From the NCBI GenBank assembly GCA_938030835.1, contig CALHID010000210.1, forward strand, positions 1 to 10,489: a stretch of DNA of 10,489 nucleotides, read 5' to 3'. Both the position numbers and the translations under genes were made by a program. The notes under the pieces were generated by a model. The model was not told the DNA's origin. It did not search any database and was given only the letters and a program-made list of their open reading frames with translations. Of the stretch, positions 1 to 7,181 are shown in pieces (position 1 is the first letter of the stretch; every line of letters starts with the position of its first letter). This stretch comes from an uncultured Actinomyces sp. (GTDB lineage: Bacteria; Actinomycetota; Actinomycetes; Actinomycetales; Actinomycetaceae).

Positions 1-22
1 GAATTAACTTGGAAGAAAAATT

Positions 23-445
23 TTATTTTTGATTTTTAAACAATTCGTTATAGTTGGTTTGGTTATTAACCATATTCAAATCAACATTTCCCGAGTAACC
101 TGGTAAAGTTCCTTGGTCAGTAAATTGTTGCATTTTATAACTTAAAGTCGTTTCTGGTGAAGCATCCCAAGAACCTGTATTTCGTCCGTAGGCAGCAATC
201 CAAATCGCTTTAAATTTATCGACTTTTATTTGATTATCTCGCAAAAACCAATCTTGAGCATAGATACCAATGTTTTTAGCTCCTTGTTTCTCTAATTCAG
301 AACGAAAAGCCTCGATCCCTTCGTTCATATTTTTCATATTGGTTACCTCGACATCAAGCCAATAATAGGTCGGCTTATAAGGGCTTGCTCGACGATAAAA
401 GTCTCTTGCTTGCTTCTTCATTTCAGAAGTGTTTTCTCCAGTCAC
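23..445 (-). CDS. C-terminal fragment of a GH25 muramidase (endolysin-type), N-terminus lost
   Basis: Glycoside hydrolase family 25 enzymes cut the MurNAc-GlcNAc bond of peptidoglycan; in phages they act as endolysins. Seen: YYWLDVEV near residues 27-34 holds the D-x-E acidic pair of the family (D31, E33), followed by GIYAQDWF (60-67), WIAAYG (82-87), QQFTD (106-110) and the family-typical ending GYSGNVDLN (116-124). The same frame stays open upstream to position 487 and reads AFQERGIPTAVYAFV, which also fits GH25 (the 'aGxxxGvYaF' strand). About the first 60-70 residues of a normal GH25 domain, with the first catalytic Asp, are absent. The GTG start at 445 overlaps the TGA of the preceding frame as GTGA but has no Shine-Dalgarno sequence, so I do not believe it starts a real protein. 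No cell-wall-binding domain follows. GC is about 35%, far below the neighbouring genes, and the protein looks like those of low-GC Firmicutes phages (inference). Likely non-functional here. Confidence 0.8.
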   Translation of the reverse strand: MTGENTSEMKKQARDFYRRASPYKPTYYWLDVEVTNMKNMNEGIEAFRSELEKQGAKNIGIYAQDWFLRDNQIKVDKFKAIWIAAYGRNTGSWDASPETTLSYKMQQFTDQGTLPGYSGNVDLNMVNNQTNYNELFKNQK

Positions 446-1524
446 AAAAGCATAAACCGCCGTCGGGATTCCCCGCTCTTGGAAAGCTCAGGATGAATCA
501 CTCGCCGATAGCCTTTGACTTTATTCTTCGGCATACGCTTCATTGCCTCATGATGCGTATTGCGGCTAGCCGCTTGGACATCCTGACTTACCATTCGTTC
601 TAGTCGCTCTTCTGCTTTTTGTTCAGCCCAAGTACGAATGATTTGCTGCTCATCTCGGGGACTGAGGAAGGGGACACTTTCGGAAGACGAATCTTTAGGC
701 TTGCTTTGGGTAATTTGATCTTCGGAAGGTTTGGAAACATCTTTTGATCCAAGCTTGGAATCTTGATCCTGACGTTTCGATAGATCGGTCGGGACTGATT
801 GCTTGCCTGCTTTCTCAACTCCCTGATCCTGGCTGCTGCGCGTTGGTTGTGCGTAGCTTCCGCCTTCAGTTTTGCCTTCTTTTTTGCCGGAACCTTTAAG
901 CCTTTTTTCTGCCTGCTCAATTAATTCCTCCCAATTTTCCTTCCTTACTTCTCCCTTTGGTTGCTTCGCATCAGGAGTGATATAGTGCAACGGCTTGGTG
1001 GGTAGAACATCTGCTTTTTCATACGAAACTAAAAGCCGTTTGATAACTGGATCGTCTTTCTTGCGACGAACATTCTTCCAATACTCATCTGCTATGCGTG
1101 CATAGGCCGTCTCTAAATCGGTCTTGCGGGACTTTGGGATAACTTCAAGGCTTGGTAAAGCAGCCGAGAAGGTCAGTCCCATTGCCCTGGTCCGGGCTGT
1201 GGTGGCTGACCAGGTGACCATTTGGGATTGTCGAATCGCAGAGGTCACAATAGCCGCAGCCGATTTCGCAAATGTCTTAATCCCCGCCTTGGTGGCTAGG
1301 TTTGAGGTCCGTAAGATAGCCACAATCTGGTTGGTTGCTGCATCAATAATCCGCTGCTTAGCAGCCGCTACCGCTGTCGTAATGGCTGCTACTTGAGCGA
1401 TGGAGAGCTCTTCCTGCTGCTCAGGGGTCAACTGCTCACCCGGGGCAACTAAAGGCATATCAGCAATGCTGGGCTGCGGAGGCAGATAGTGTGGATTGTA
1501 GAAACTATCAATTGGCGCTGTCAT
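442..1524 (-). CDS. MuF-like minor head (head morphogenesis) protein, 3'-truncated
   Basis: Minor capsid proteins of this type sit inside the head near the portal and are encoded directly after it, as here. Seen: the N-terminal half is Ala-rich and helical (residues about 35-125). A very hydrophilic Lys/Ser/Gln/Asp linker covers about residues 210-285. The conserved C-terminal part (about 290-353) reads RDEQQIIRTWAEQKAEERLE, then SRNTHH, then GYRRVIHPELSKSG. Family members (from memory) continue after this motif with a Cys-containing GxCGLC segment. Here the frame instead leaves the homology at about 470-480 and stops after a few unrelated residues, so the C-terminus is lost at the junction with the GH25 fragment. 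I chose ATG 1524 because GAGGTG lies 6 bases upstream; a TTG at 1548 would add 8 residues without better support. The start overlaps the portal stop by 17 bases, suggesting coupled translation. Confidence 0.75.
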   Translation of the reverse strand: MTAPIDSFYNPHYLPPQPSIADMPLVAPGEQLTPEQQEELSIAQVAAITTAVAAAKQRIIDAATNQIVAILRTSNLATKAGIKTFAKSAAAIVTSAIRQSQMVTWSATTARTRAMGLTFSAALPSLEVIPKSRKTDLETAYARIADEYWKNVRRKKDDPVIKRLLVSYEKADVLPTKPLHYITPDAKQPKGEVRKENWEELIEQAEKRLKGSGKKEGKTEGGSYAQPTRSSQDQGVEKAGKQSVPTDLSKRQDQDSKLGSKDVSKPSEDQITQSKPKDSSSESVPFLSPRDEQQIIRTWAEQKAEERLERMVSQDVQAASRNTHHEAMKRMPKNKVKGYRRVIHPELSKSGESRRRFMLL

Positions 1525-3130
1525 CTGTTTCACCTCGCTTCTGGGCAATCACGTCTGCGGATTGATTTTGCTGCTTCAAAGCGTTATCGTCCTGCTGAGT
1601 CATTGAATTAGCTTGTTTAGCACGGGTAAGAGGTGTGCCTTGATTTGACTGACTAATAACCTGGTTCCACAGAGCTTCATCGCGGATTTCCACTTGTGCG
1701 CGAGTAATTTGCTCTGGGGTAAAGTGCAGACCTTCTCGAAGTGCGGTAGAAATAGCAACGCCGTTTGTCACCAGGGTGGCGAAAGCAGCTGTCTTTTCTG
1801 TGAGCGTGTAGGTTTGTAGTGGACCCCAAATAGGCTCAAGCTTATTAATGTCGGCACGTTCTTTTTCGCCATTGAGTTCTAGTAACAGGGAAACGTGCCG
1901 CTTCCAGGCCGGTGCAAACCGCTTGCGACGATCTTCCACCTTGGCGGTGGAGTTTTCCCGCGCTGCGTCGGCCCCCGCAGAGGACTGATTCAGGCTGTCC
2001 GAGAAGTAAGACATTGGGGTGTACGTCAACGACGCTAGGTCTTGAACGTCCTGCTTGGCTGCTTGTAAGAACTCTTGGAAACTTGTTTGCGCTGACTCCT
2101 GGAAATTGCTTTCCTTCGGAAGCATCCAGTTAATACCGATACCGTTTTTGAAAACGTTATCGTAATCAATAGGTCGGCCTTCTCGGTCAAACTCTTTAAA
2201 GTTGCCAATGAAGACTCGTTGACGGAAGGCTTGCATGGTAGCAATCAGCAGCCGGTGCGCCACCATATGGTTAATACGGTCAATAAGTGAAGTATGTTCC
2301 TCGAACTCAGCTCTCGCGTCTTTGTTTTTGAGTACGGTCACTGGGATTCGGGAGACTTCTATCGGATCGTATTCTTTCCACCAAGTCCAGCCTTGGGAAA
2401 CTAACCGATTGTATGGGATCTCAGTATCATAGGCGGTGATGCATTCGTGATCTTTCTTGGCTGCACGGGCACGGGCTTCTTCAATGGATAAAGTAGGAGT
2501 GACGGAGGTGATCTCTTTCACAGCCACTGCCATATATACACCACCAGCTGCTTCACCTGTAGCTGGATCAATCTCGCCACGGATAAAAAGATTGAGCACG
2601 TCTCGCTGGAGTGCTCGATCACGGTACATCACCACCGCTGCAATCGGTTCCCCGTAGGGGTCACGCATCACCGCTGCGTTGGTTGGCGGAAATACCTTCT
2701 GCCGTTTCGTGCGTGGGTCTACGTAAAGGTAGCTTTGCCGATAACCGCATGCAAGCGCCATGGCTTCTTGGGCTTGGATACCCATCTCATCCCGGTCAAA
2801 CAGCTGTGCGATTACCTCGTCGCCGTTCTCGTCTGAAGCTGCTGCTGAACGAAAACCTAAAATACCTAAACGGTCAGTGGTAGCCGAAACAATAAGCTTA
2901 GCCCAGTTCGTTTGAGCCATCGCCTTCAAGATTGGTAAGCCTTCTACCTGGTTCGTTTCCGGGGTAGAAAAGTGATCGAGGAGATTAGCCCCAGTGAGAT
3001 AGTCTTGGTTTCGCTCAATGTATGTAGTTCGGCTTGCTATTTCACTAAGTAATGAGCTAGCGAAGAAATCTGGGGTATTTCGATCGTCTGTCTTCTTGAT
3101 TGATTCGCCATATGTAATTCGATATTTCAC
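1508..3130 (-). CDS. Portal protein, SPP1 gp6-like family
   Basis: The portal forms the dodecameric ring at one head vertex through which the terminase pumps DNA and to which the tail joins. At 540 aa the length is normal for actinophage/SPP1-type portals. Seen: an N-terminal region with YLTGAN and WAKLIVSATTDRLGI (typical of the 'N-x-x-x-x-i-v-d-a-l-a-eRL' wing segment), a central EYDPIEVSRIPVTVLKN strand region, the stem/crown helix segment RINHMVAHRLLIATMQAFRQ, and LTYTPMSYFSDSLNQSSA followed by a long helical crown region ending in a Gln/Asn-rich tail. The position between large terminase (3 bases after its stop) and the MuF-like gene (17-base overlap) is the canonical packaging order. 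The start is GTG at 3130; the next Met is far into the protein, and AGGCGG about 10 bases upstream could serve as a weak ribosome binding site. Confidence 0.88.
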   Translation of the reverse strand: MKYRITYGESIKKTDDRNTPDFFASSLLSEIASRTTYIERNQDYLTGANLLDHFSTPETNQVEGLPILKAMAQTNWAKLIVSATTDRLGILGFRSAAASDENGDEVIAQLFDRDEMGIQAQEAMALACGYRQSYLYVDPRTKRQKVFPPTNAAVMRDPYGEPIAAVVMYRDRALQRDVLNLFIRGEIDPATGEAAGGVYMAVAVKEITSVTPTLSIEEARARAAKKDHECITAYDTEIPYNRLVSQGWTWWKEYDPIEVSRIPVTVLKNKDARAEFEEHTSLIDRINHMVAHRLLIATMQAFRQRVFIGNFKEFDREGRPIDYDNVFKNGIGINWMLPKESNFQESAQTSFQEFLQAAKQDVQDLASLTYTPMSYFSDSLNQSSAGADAARENSTAKVEDRRKRFAPAWKRHVSLLLELNGEKERADINKLEPIWGPLQTYTLTEKTAAFATLVTNGVAISTALREGLHFTPEQITRAQVEIRDEALWNQVISQSNQGTPLTRAKQANSMTQQDDNALKQQNQSADVIAQKRGETDDSAN

Positions 3131-3133
3131 GTA

Positions 3134-4822
3134 TTAACCGCCTAATCGGATTGGTACTTGTAGGAAATCGGTTTCGATCTCTGCTGCTCCCTTCGCTAAC
3201 GCTTGTAACCGAGCTTCCCACGAGAGCACAGCTGCCATTGCTGCGTCGTATTTGAGTTCTCGCTTAATTTTGGTTAGCCGCCATTTCTGGTTGTTTTCGT
3301 CATCGTATTGGTTGAGAAGGTTTTTCCCTGCATTGCCGATGTGTCGTTCAAGATCAGGGTTGCCGGTATGAGCTACGTCACCTGAGTCTATAGCTTCCTT
3401 GTATGAACGAAGTGCGTAATACATAGGATTTGTTTTATTAGTATACCAAAAGATAACTTTCTTTTCCCAACGTCCAGCCCAGGCAGATAATTGCTCTTGC
3501 CAATAAGGCGGATCAGCAAACATCCAATAAACCTCAAAGTCCTCAAATAGCGCCTCAATGGTCGCTTCAACCTCAGATACCGGAACTTCCCAATTCTTAG
3601 AAGCTGGATCGTCCTTGGGTGGACGCTCCCAAAGACCAGCAAGCTGCTGAACACCCGTGTTGATATCGGTGATAACAATTGCCGTTGAGTCTTGGGTTTT
3701 AGCACCATCAAAACCAATGGTGATAAGTGAGCCGTGCGGAATCCGCAAATCTGGGTCCCCAAGATCAGCAAATTTCTTCCGGTCGAACGCATACATTGAG
3801 CTTGCAACCCAGCGGTTACACCAAACCCGTTCAAGGCGTGAGCGATCCGCACCTTCCTCATCCCAGAGTTTCGCTGTGGCCAGGAGGTCTCGCCACGTGG
3901 CAGGGCCTGCGGCCTCGCGCAAGGCCTTTAACCGCTGCGCGATGGTATCAAACTTCGCTAGCTCATCTGAGGTTTGCCGATGATAGAAGAAGGTGGTGCA
4001 GTCGTCAATCTTGAGATGTTTTTTGTTTGCGTTTTTGACACCTTCCTCAAACTCGCTTTTCGCAATTGAGTCTTCAGAAGGATGACCCGCAGTGGTGATT
4101 GACAGCTTCCAAGTGCCGAACATACCGAGTTTTGGAAGACCGTGTACCACCGTTGAGTATGCCTTACGGTTCTGCTCAGAGGTAAACATGTGGGTTTCGT
4201 CAAACACCACGAAAGTAGGCTTGAGACCTTCTGCGCTTCTTGAGGTTGCAGCCAGAGGAAGCGCTTTCGAGTTCACTTCCCCCTGCACCATAATCCGCTC
4301 CTGAGTCACGTCAAACCAGTCAGCATCTGGGATTTCTTTAGCAATCTCCATGGCCACGCCATACCCAAGATCAAAAAGGAGTTCTTTAGTTGGTGCAAAG
4401 AACGGAATATAGGGAGACTGCACCGGAATACCAGGGGCTAACCCACCTGGCATAGAGGGATCATAACCATTGAAACGAACTGGTGCCTCGGGGTGCAGCT
4501 CACAAAGAGCGATGATCGCCCCCAACTCAGTTTTTGCGCAACCCTTCGGGACGGCGACGTTTACTGAATAAAAATGCCTACGTCCTGACATGTCGATGTA
4601 CTCGTCTTCATACTTGGACTTGTGTCCTTCTGGGAAGTACTCATAGGCACGCATGAGGATGTATCGGAAGTCTTCCCGCACCTTATATGGTTGGCCTTGC
4701 AGAGGTCCTGGCCCGAATACGAAATGGCTTTCAATAAAGTCAATGACTTGTGGGCCTAAAGTTGGCCAAATGTCCAGCGTCCCATCTGGCTTTCTCGCTG
4801 GTTTTGGGGAGATGATTTCCAT
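3134..4822 (-). CDS. Terminase large subunit (packaging ATPase/nuclease)
   Basis: The large terminase powers DNA packaging and cuts the concatemer. At 562 aa the length is normal. Seen: the N-terminus with WPTLGPQVIDFIE and FGPGPLQGQ is the actinophage-like lead. A Walker A variant lies at about residues 91-98 (VPKGCAKT) and Walker B at about 204-209 (FVVFDE, ending in Asp-Glu). The motif TTAG at about 243-246 fits the coupling motif. The RNase H-like nuclease starts at about 369 with GFDGAKTQDSTAI (first catalytic Asp about 372). MFADPPYW holds the second acidic residue and the C-terminal LKYDAAMAA the last. ATG 4822 has GAGGTG 5 bases upstream. The start lies 2 bases after the HNH stop, and the stop 3 bases before the portal start. 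No small-terminase gene separates it from the HNH gene. Confidence 0.93.
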   Translation of the reverse strand: MEIISPKPARKPDGTLDIWPTLGPQVIDFIESHFVFGPGPLQGQPYKVREDFRYILMRAYEYFPEGHKSKYEDEYIDMSGRRHFYSVNVAVPKGCAKTELGAIIALCELHPEAPVRFNGYDPSMPGGLAPGIPVQSPYIPFFAPTKELLFDLGYGVAMEIAKEIPDADWFDVTQERIMVQGEVNSKALPLAATSRSAEGLKPTFVVFDETHMFTSEQNRKAYSTVVHGLPKLGMFGTWKLSITTAGHPSEDSIAKSEFEEGVKNANKKHLKIDDCTTFFYHRQTSDELAKFDTIAQRLKALREAAGPATWRDLLATAKLWDEEGADRSRLERVWCNRWVASSMYAFDRKKFADLGDPDLRIPHGSLITIGFDGAKTQDSTAIVITDINTGVQQLAGLWERPPKDDPASKNWEVPVSEVEATIEALFEDFEVYWMFADPPYWQEQLSAWAGRWEKKVIFWYTNKTNPMYYALRSYKEAIDSGDVAHTGNPDLERHIGNAGKNLLNQYDDENNQKWRLTKIKRELKYDAAMAAVLSWEARLQALAKGAAEIETDFLQVPIRLGG

Positions 4823-4824
4823 GA

Positions 4825-5238
4825 CTACACCTCAAAGCCTTGTTGTCGCATCCTCCGTCGCTTCCGTGCACGTGCCGATACTGAGAAGTCATTTGGGTCA
4901 GTCGGTGCAAACCGCTGATTAAAAGCGGTGGTTTTTTGTACATGGTGCTCAAAACAAAGCAGCTGCAAGTTATCTAGCCGATTTGCCAAATACTTTTCAT
5001 GGGGCTGGAACTCGCTCAGTTCTATAATGTGGTCAACTTCTGTTCCTGGTTTTCCGCAGATTGCGCACTTGCCGTCATAGAGTTCTCGGACTCGCTTACG
5101 GATAGAATCGGTGGTGTGGGATTCTTTTTTCGGCAGGGGATGCTCGGCACACCGAGTGGTGCCAGGAAGCGCTAGATTATGGCAGGAATGATACACTGGG
5201 GTTTCTGATTCCCAGGAACAGAAGGTGACTTTTGGCAA
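4825..5238 (-). CDS. HNH endonuclease next to terminase
   Basis: HNH nucleases encoded beside the large terminase are required for specific terminase cleavage in several cos-type phages such as HK97 (family knowledge); the position here fits that role. Seen in 137 aa: an N-terminal Cys/His knuckle (C7, C19, C30, H33), then the HNH core with C58-x2-C61, the metal-binding EVDHI (Asp69-His70), N90 and the end motif LLCFEHHVQKT (C95, H98/H99). A basic tail ARARKRRRMRQQ closes the protein and could bind DNA. The start appears to be TTG at 5238, directly after the stop of the small basic gene; it keeps the whole N-terminal Cys knuckle, but its ribosome binding site is weak (GGA at about 12-15 bases). 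Confidence 0.88.
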   Translation of the reverse strand: MPKVTFCSWESETPVYHSCHNLALPGTTRCAEHPLPKKESHTTDSIRKRVRELYDGKCAICGKPGTEVDHIIELSEFQPHEKYLANRLDNLQLLCFEHHVQKTTAFNQRFAPTDPNDFSVSARARKRRRMRQQGFEV

Positions 5239-5239
5239 A

Positions 5240-5422
5240 TTAAGCCATCCGTCCCGCGGTCTTACGACGGCTCGGTGCCTTCTTTGACCGATAAGTCTTA
5301 TTCTTCAGCTGTCGCGCTACCGCGTTTTTAGGGGTGAAGTCGTGACCCCACTTAGAGCCGGCCTTACCCTTGCCTTTTTTGTTTTTGTTGAGAGGCTTAT
5401 TGCCCCGGCCTGCTTTTGCCAC
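5240..5422 (-). CDS. 60-aa very basic protein, unknown function
   Basis: I do not recognise a family. The protein is 60 aa with about one third Lys/Arg and only one acidic residue (Asp28). It starts with MAKAGRGNKPLNKNKK and continues with KGKGKAGSKWGHDFTP and a KAPSRRKTAGR tail. Such a composition suggests binding to nucleic acid, but nothing shows a specific fold. The GTG start at 5422 has AAAGGA 7 bases upstream, a good ribosome binding site, and the gene is the first after the late promoter at 5464-5456. It ends one base before the HNH start, so the two are probably translated together. It occupies the place where a small terminase is often found, but it is too short and too basic for a normal one. 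Confidence 0.65.
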   Translation of the reverse strand: MAKAGRGNKPLNKNKKGKGKAGSKWGHDFTPKNAVARQLKNKTYRSKKAPSRRKTAGRMA

Positions 5423-5455
5423 AAATAATTCCTTTGCTTTCGATTAATTAAACTT

Positions 5456-5464
5456 ATTATAACA
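5456..5464 (-). promoter_or_regulatory. Extended -10 promoter of the packaging/head operon
   Basis: The minus strand reads TGTTATAAT at 5464-5456, a perfect TATAAT (5461-5456) with a TGn extension. No good -35 box lies 16-18 bases upstream, which is usual for extended -10 promoters. Transcription would begin near 5449, giving a leader of about 26 bases before the GTG at 5422. It sits just downstream of the terminator that ends the previous operon, in a 115-base gap. Confidence 0.7.
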
Positions 5465-5505
5465 TATGTAGTTTAACCAACCTTAGTTTATTGTGGCAAG
5501 AAAAA

Positions 5506-5527
5506 TAGGCCCCAAAGCTGGGGCCTA
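5506..5527 (-). terminator. Rho-independent terminator after thyX-mazG
   Basis: A perfect 8-bp stem, TAGGCCCC (5506-5513) with GGGGCCTA (5520-5527), has a 6-base loop. On the minus strand it is followed at once by TTTTTCTT. It starts 10 bases after the stop of the ThyX-MazG gene and separates that operon from the promoter at 5464-5456. Confidence 0.9.
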
Positions 5528-5537
5528 CAACAGCTAT

Positions 5538-6830
5538 TTATTCAGCTAGGCATTCAACAGATTCAACCCATTGATTTACCAGGTCTTTGAAATCGGGTGG
5601 GACAAAGCCCTCGCCTTTTACAAACTTCCCTGTTTCTGGGTCAGTTTTCCCGCCTTTGAACTTGGTGCGGTTTGATTCGCAAACCCGCTCAAGGGCTGCT
5701 GAAAGATCGTAACCGGTATGGGTTTTCACCGCCAAGCCTAAAAGAGTGAAAAGAACGTCACCGAAGGCGTCGTAAAGATCGGTGAGCACCTTTTCTCGGT
5801 ATTCTTGATCCAACGCAAACTTCGGTTTTGCCATGAGGTTTACCGCTGTTTTGAGTTCATCTACTTCTTCAAGGAAGAAGTTCAGTGCTGGACGGAGCAG
5901 TGCTTCTCGGTCACCTTCTGCATTCAACAGGATTTTCATATGGTCTGAAATGCTTGGCGGGATTTGTCCGACCTGCATGTTCCAATTGCTTACTTCGTTG
6001 ACGAAATCATCAAAAGCCCAGTTTTGTGATTCTTTATAGGTGGTTGGCGCCTCGGGGTCTGTGCTTAAGCCTGCGTCTTCAAGAACCCTCCCAAATACCG
6101 CTCGGTCAAGGTCGTAAAGTTCTTCAGCAATAAGTGCGATCACTGAGCGGAACTCCGCATCTACACCCGCATCGGAACGCTTCTGGATAATTTCTGACCA
6201 GGTTCGGAAGTTACCGGTCACCACAATGGATGTCGCGGTAGCATTTGGCAACACACAGCGAGCCGCTTCCGCTGCTTGTTTTTTAGAAGCCTCCGGGTGA
6301 TAGCGCATCACCATGTCAAAAAGCTTATTGTACAGGTCTACGCTTTCATTGGCGAAGCACTCTAGCTTTGCTTCCATTGATGCTTTAGGTGAAAGTTCAG
6401 GATCACCACTTGCGTTAGTGGTTGGGATATCTTGCAAAGCCGGGGGAAGCACTATCTCCAACTTCTCACCTGGAGATACAAAACGCTGAGACAGTACGCT
6501 AAACGACAGGTGGCGGTGACGAGTAAGTTCTGCTAAGAAAGAACGGCTCACACTGTCAAGAAGAAATGTTGCCGAAGCGTGTTCCATGATGGAGTAGTGG
6601 TGTTTTTCATGGATTGTCTTCTCTACGTACTTGGTCGGCGTGTTGGTTTCCTCATTTGGACGATTCCAAGACTGATAGCAGTTCCGTCCCGCAAACTCAA
6701 TGAGACGGGTTGAGTCTGGGTCACCTGGTTCAGGGGGTAGCACGGGACCAAACAGGTAGTTGAACTCTGGATTGAGCCGGGTGAAAGCAAGGAGTGTGAC
6801 TTGCGGAATTTGGGAAATTCGTACAACCAT
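5538..6830 (-). CDS. thyX: ThyX-MazG fusion: flavin-dependent thymidylate synthase plus NTP pyrophosphohydrolase domain
   Basis: One open frame of 430 aa carries two domains. Residues about 5-255 are ThyX, which makes dTMP from dUMP with methylene-THF, FAD and NADPH. The signature RHR-x7-S is present (R104-H105-R106 to S114, in RHRHLSFSVLSQR), together with FAGRNCYQSW (46-55), HYSIMEHASATF (78-89) and the C-terminal arginines of NFRTWSEIIQKR (207-218). Residues about 270-430 are an all-alpha MazG-type domain, with metal-binding EEVDE (321-325) and DLYDAFGDVLF (351-361), then SNRTKF and a GKFVKGEGFVPPDF ending typical of phage MazG-like proteins. MazG-superfamily enzymes hydrolyse (d)NTPs to (d)NMP and pyrophosphate; a dUTPase-like activity would feed dUMP to ThyX, but the substrate cannot be read from the sequence. 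ATG 6830 follows the preceding TAA with no gap and has AAGGTG 6 bases upstream. A terminator follows the stop. Confidence 0.92.
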   Translation of the reverse strand: MVVRISQIPQVTLLAFTRLNPEFNYLFGPVLPPEPGDPDSTRLIEFAGRNCYQSWNRPNEETNTPTKYVEKTIHEKHHYSIMEHASATFLLDSVSRSFLAELTRHRHLSFSVLSQRFVSPGEKLEIVLPPALQDIPTTNASGDPELSPKASMEAKLECFANESVDLYNKLFDMVMRYHPEASKKQAAEAARCVLPNATATSIVVTGNFRTWSEIIQKRSDAGVDAEFRSVIALIAEELYDLDRAVFGRVLEDAGLSTDPEAPTTYKESQNWAFDDFVNEVSNWNMQVGQIPPSISDHMKILLNAEGDREALLRPALNFFLEEVDELKTAVNLMAKPKFALDQEYREKVLTDLYDAFGDVLFTLLGLAVKTHTGYDLSAALERVCESNRTKFKGGKTDPETGKFVKGEGFVPPDFKDLVNQWVESVECLAE

Positions 6831-7169
6831 TTATAGCACCTTTTCCGCTGCGTAGTCGTAGGAGAAATCGCCTTGGTTGTTTCGTGCTAATTCACGTCGG
6901 CGTTGCTCAACGTAAATATCGTTCTTGTTCCAGAATGCTTCCATGAACATTGCGCGCAGGATAGAGAGTTGTTGGCGCTTTTCTTCAGGGACCGACTTGG
7001 AGTCTACGAGGAAATATTTGGGCAGGCCTGGGGTGTACTGAATTTCTTCCTTTGGCTTATCCTGAATGAAGGATGCGATTTCAAGATCCCGCTGATCTAC
7101 AATTTCGTCGTACTGGTCGCGGAGGTTTTGAAGTTCCTCATCGGTGTATTCTTTGAGTTTTTTAGCCAT
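6831..7169 (-). CDS. 112-aa phage protein of unknown function
   Basis: I do not recognise this family. The 112-aa protein is highly charged and predicted helical, starting KKLKEYTDEELQNLRDQYDE (a likely coiled-coil helix), with a short central segment PGLPKYFLVD and a C-terminal part REL.RNNQGDFSYDYAAE. It has no Cys, no signal peptide and no membrane segment. ATG 7169 has AAGGAAG four bases upstream. It lies 12 bases after the antirepressor stop, and its own TAA abuts the ATG of thyX-mazG, so all three are probably one transcript. Confidence 0.75.
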   Translation of the reverse strand: MAKKLKEYTDEELQNLRDQYDEIVDQRDLEIASFIQDKPKEEIQYTPGLPKYFLVDSKSVPEEKRQQLSILRAMFMEAFWNKNDIYVEQRRRELARNNQGDFSYDYAAEKVL

Positions 7170-7181
7170 GATTCTTCCTTT

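Noticed and set aside
442..445. GTGA overlap of the MuF stop and the GH25 GTG as a coupled translation start
   Set aside because: No Shine-Dalgarno sequence, GH25 homology continues upstream of the GTG in the same frame, and the N-terminal catalytic region is missing; the overlap looks accidental.
600..920. 106-aa basic frame on the minus strand with repeated LPK-type motifs
   Set aside because: It lies entirely inside the MuF-like gene in another frame. Its regular look comes from the low-complexity Lys/Ser linker codons read out of frame.
1525..1548. TTG start at 1548 for the MuF-like protein
   Set aside because: ATG 1524 has GAGGTG at ideal spacing; the extra 8 residues have no such support.
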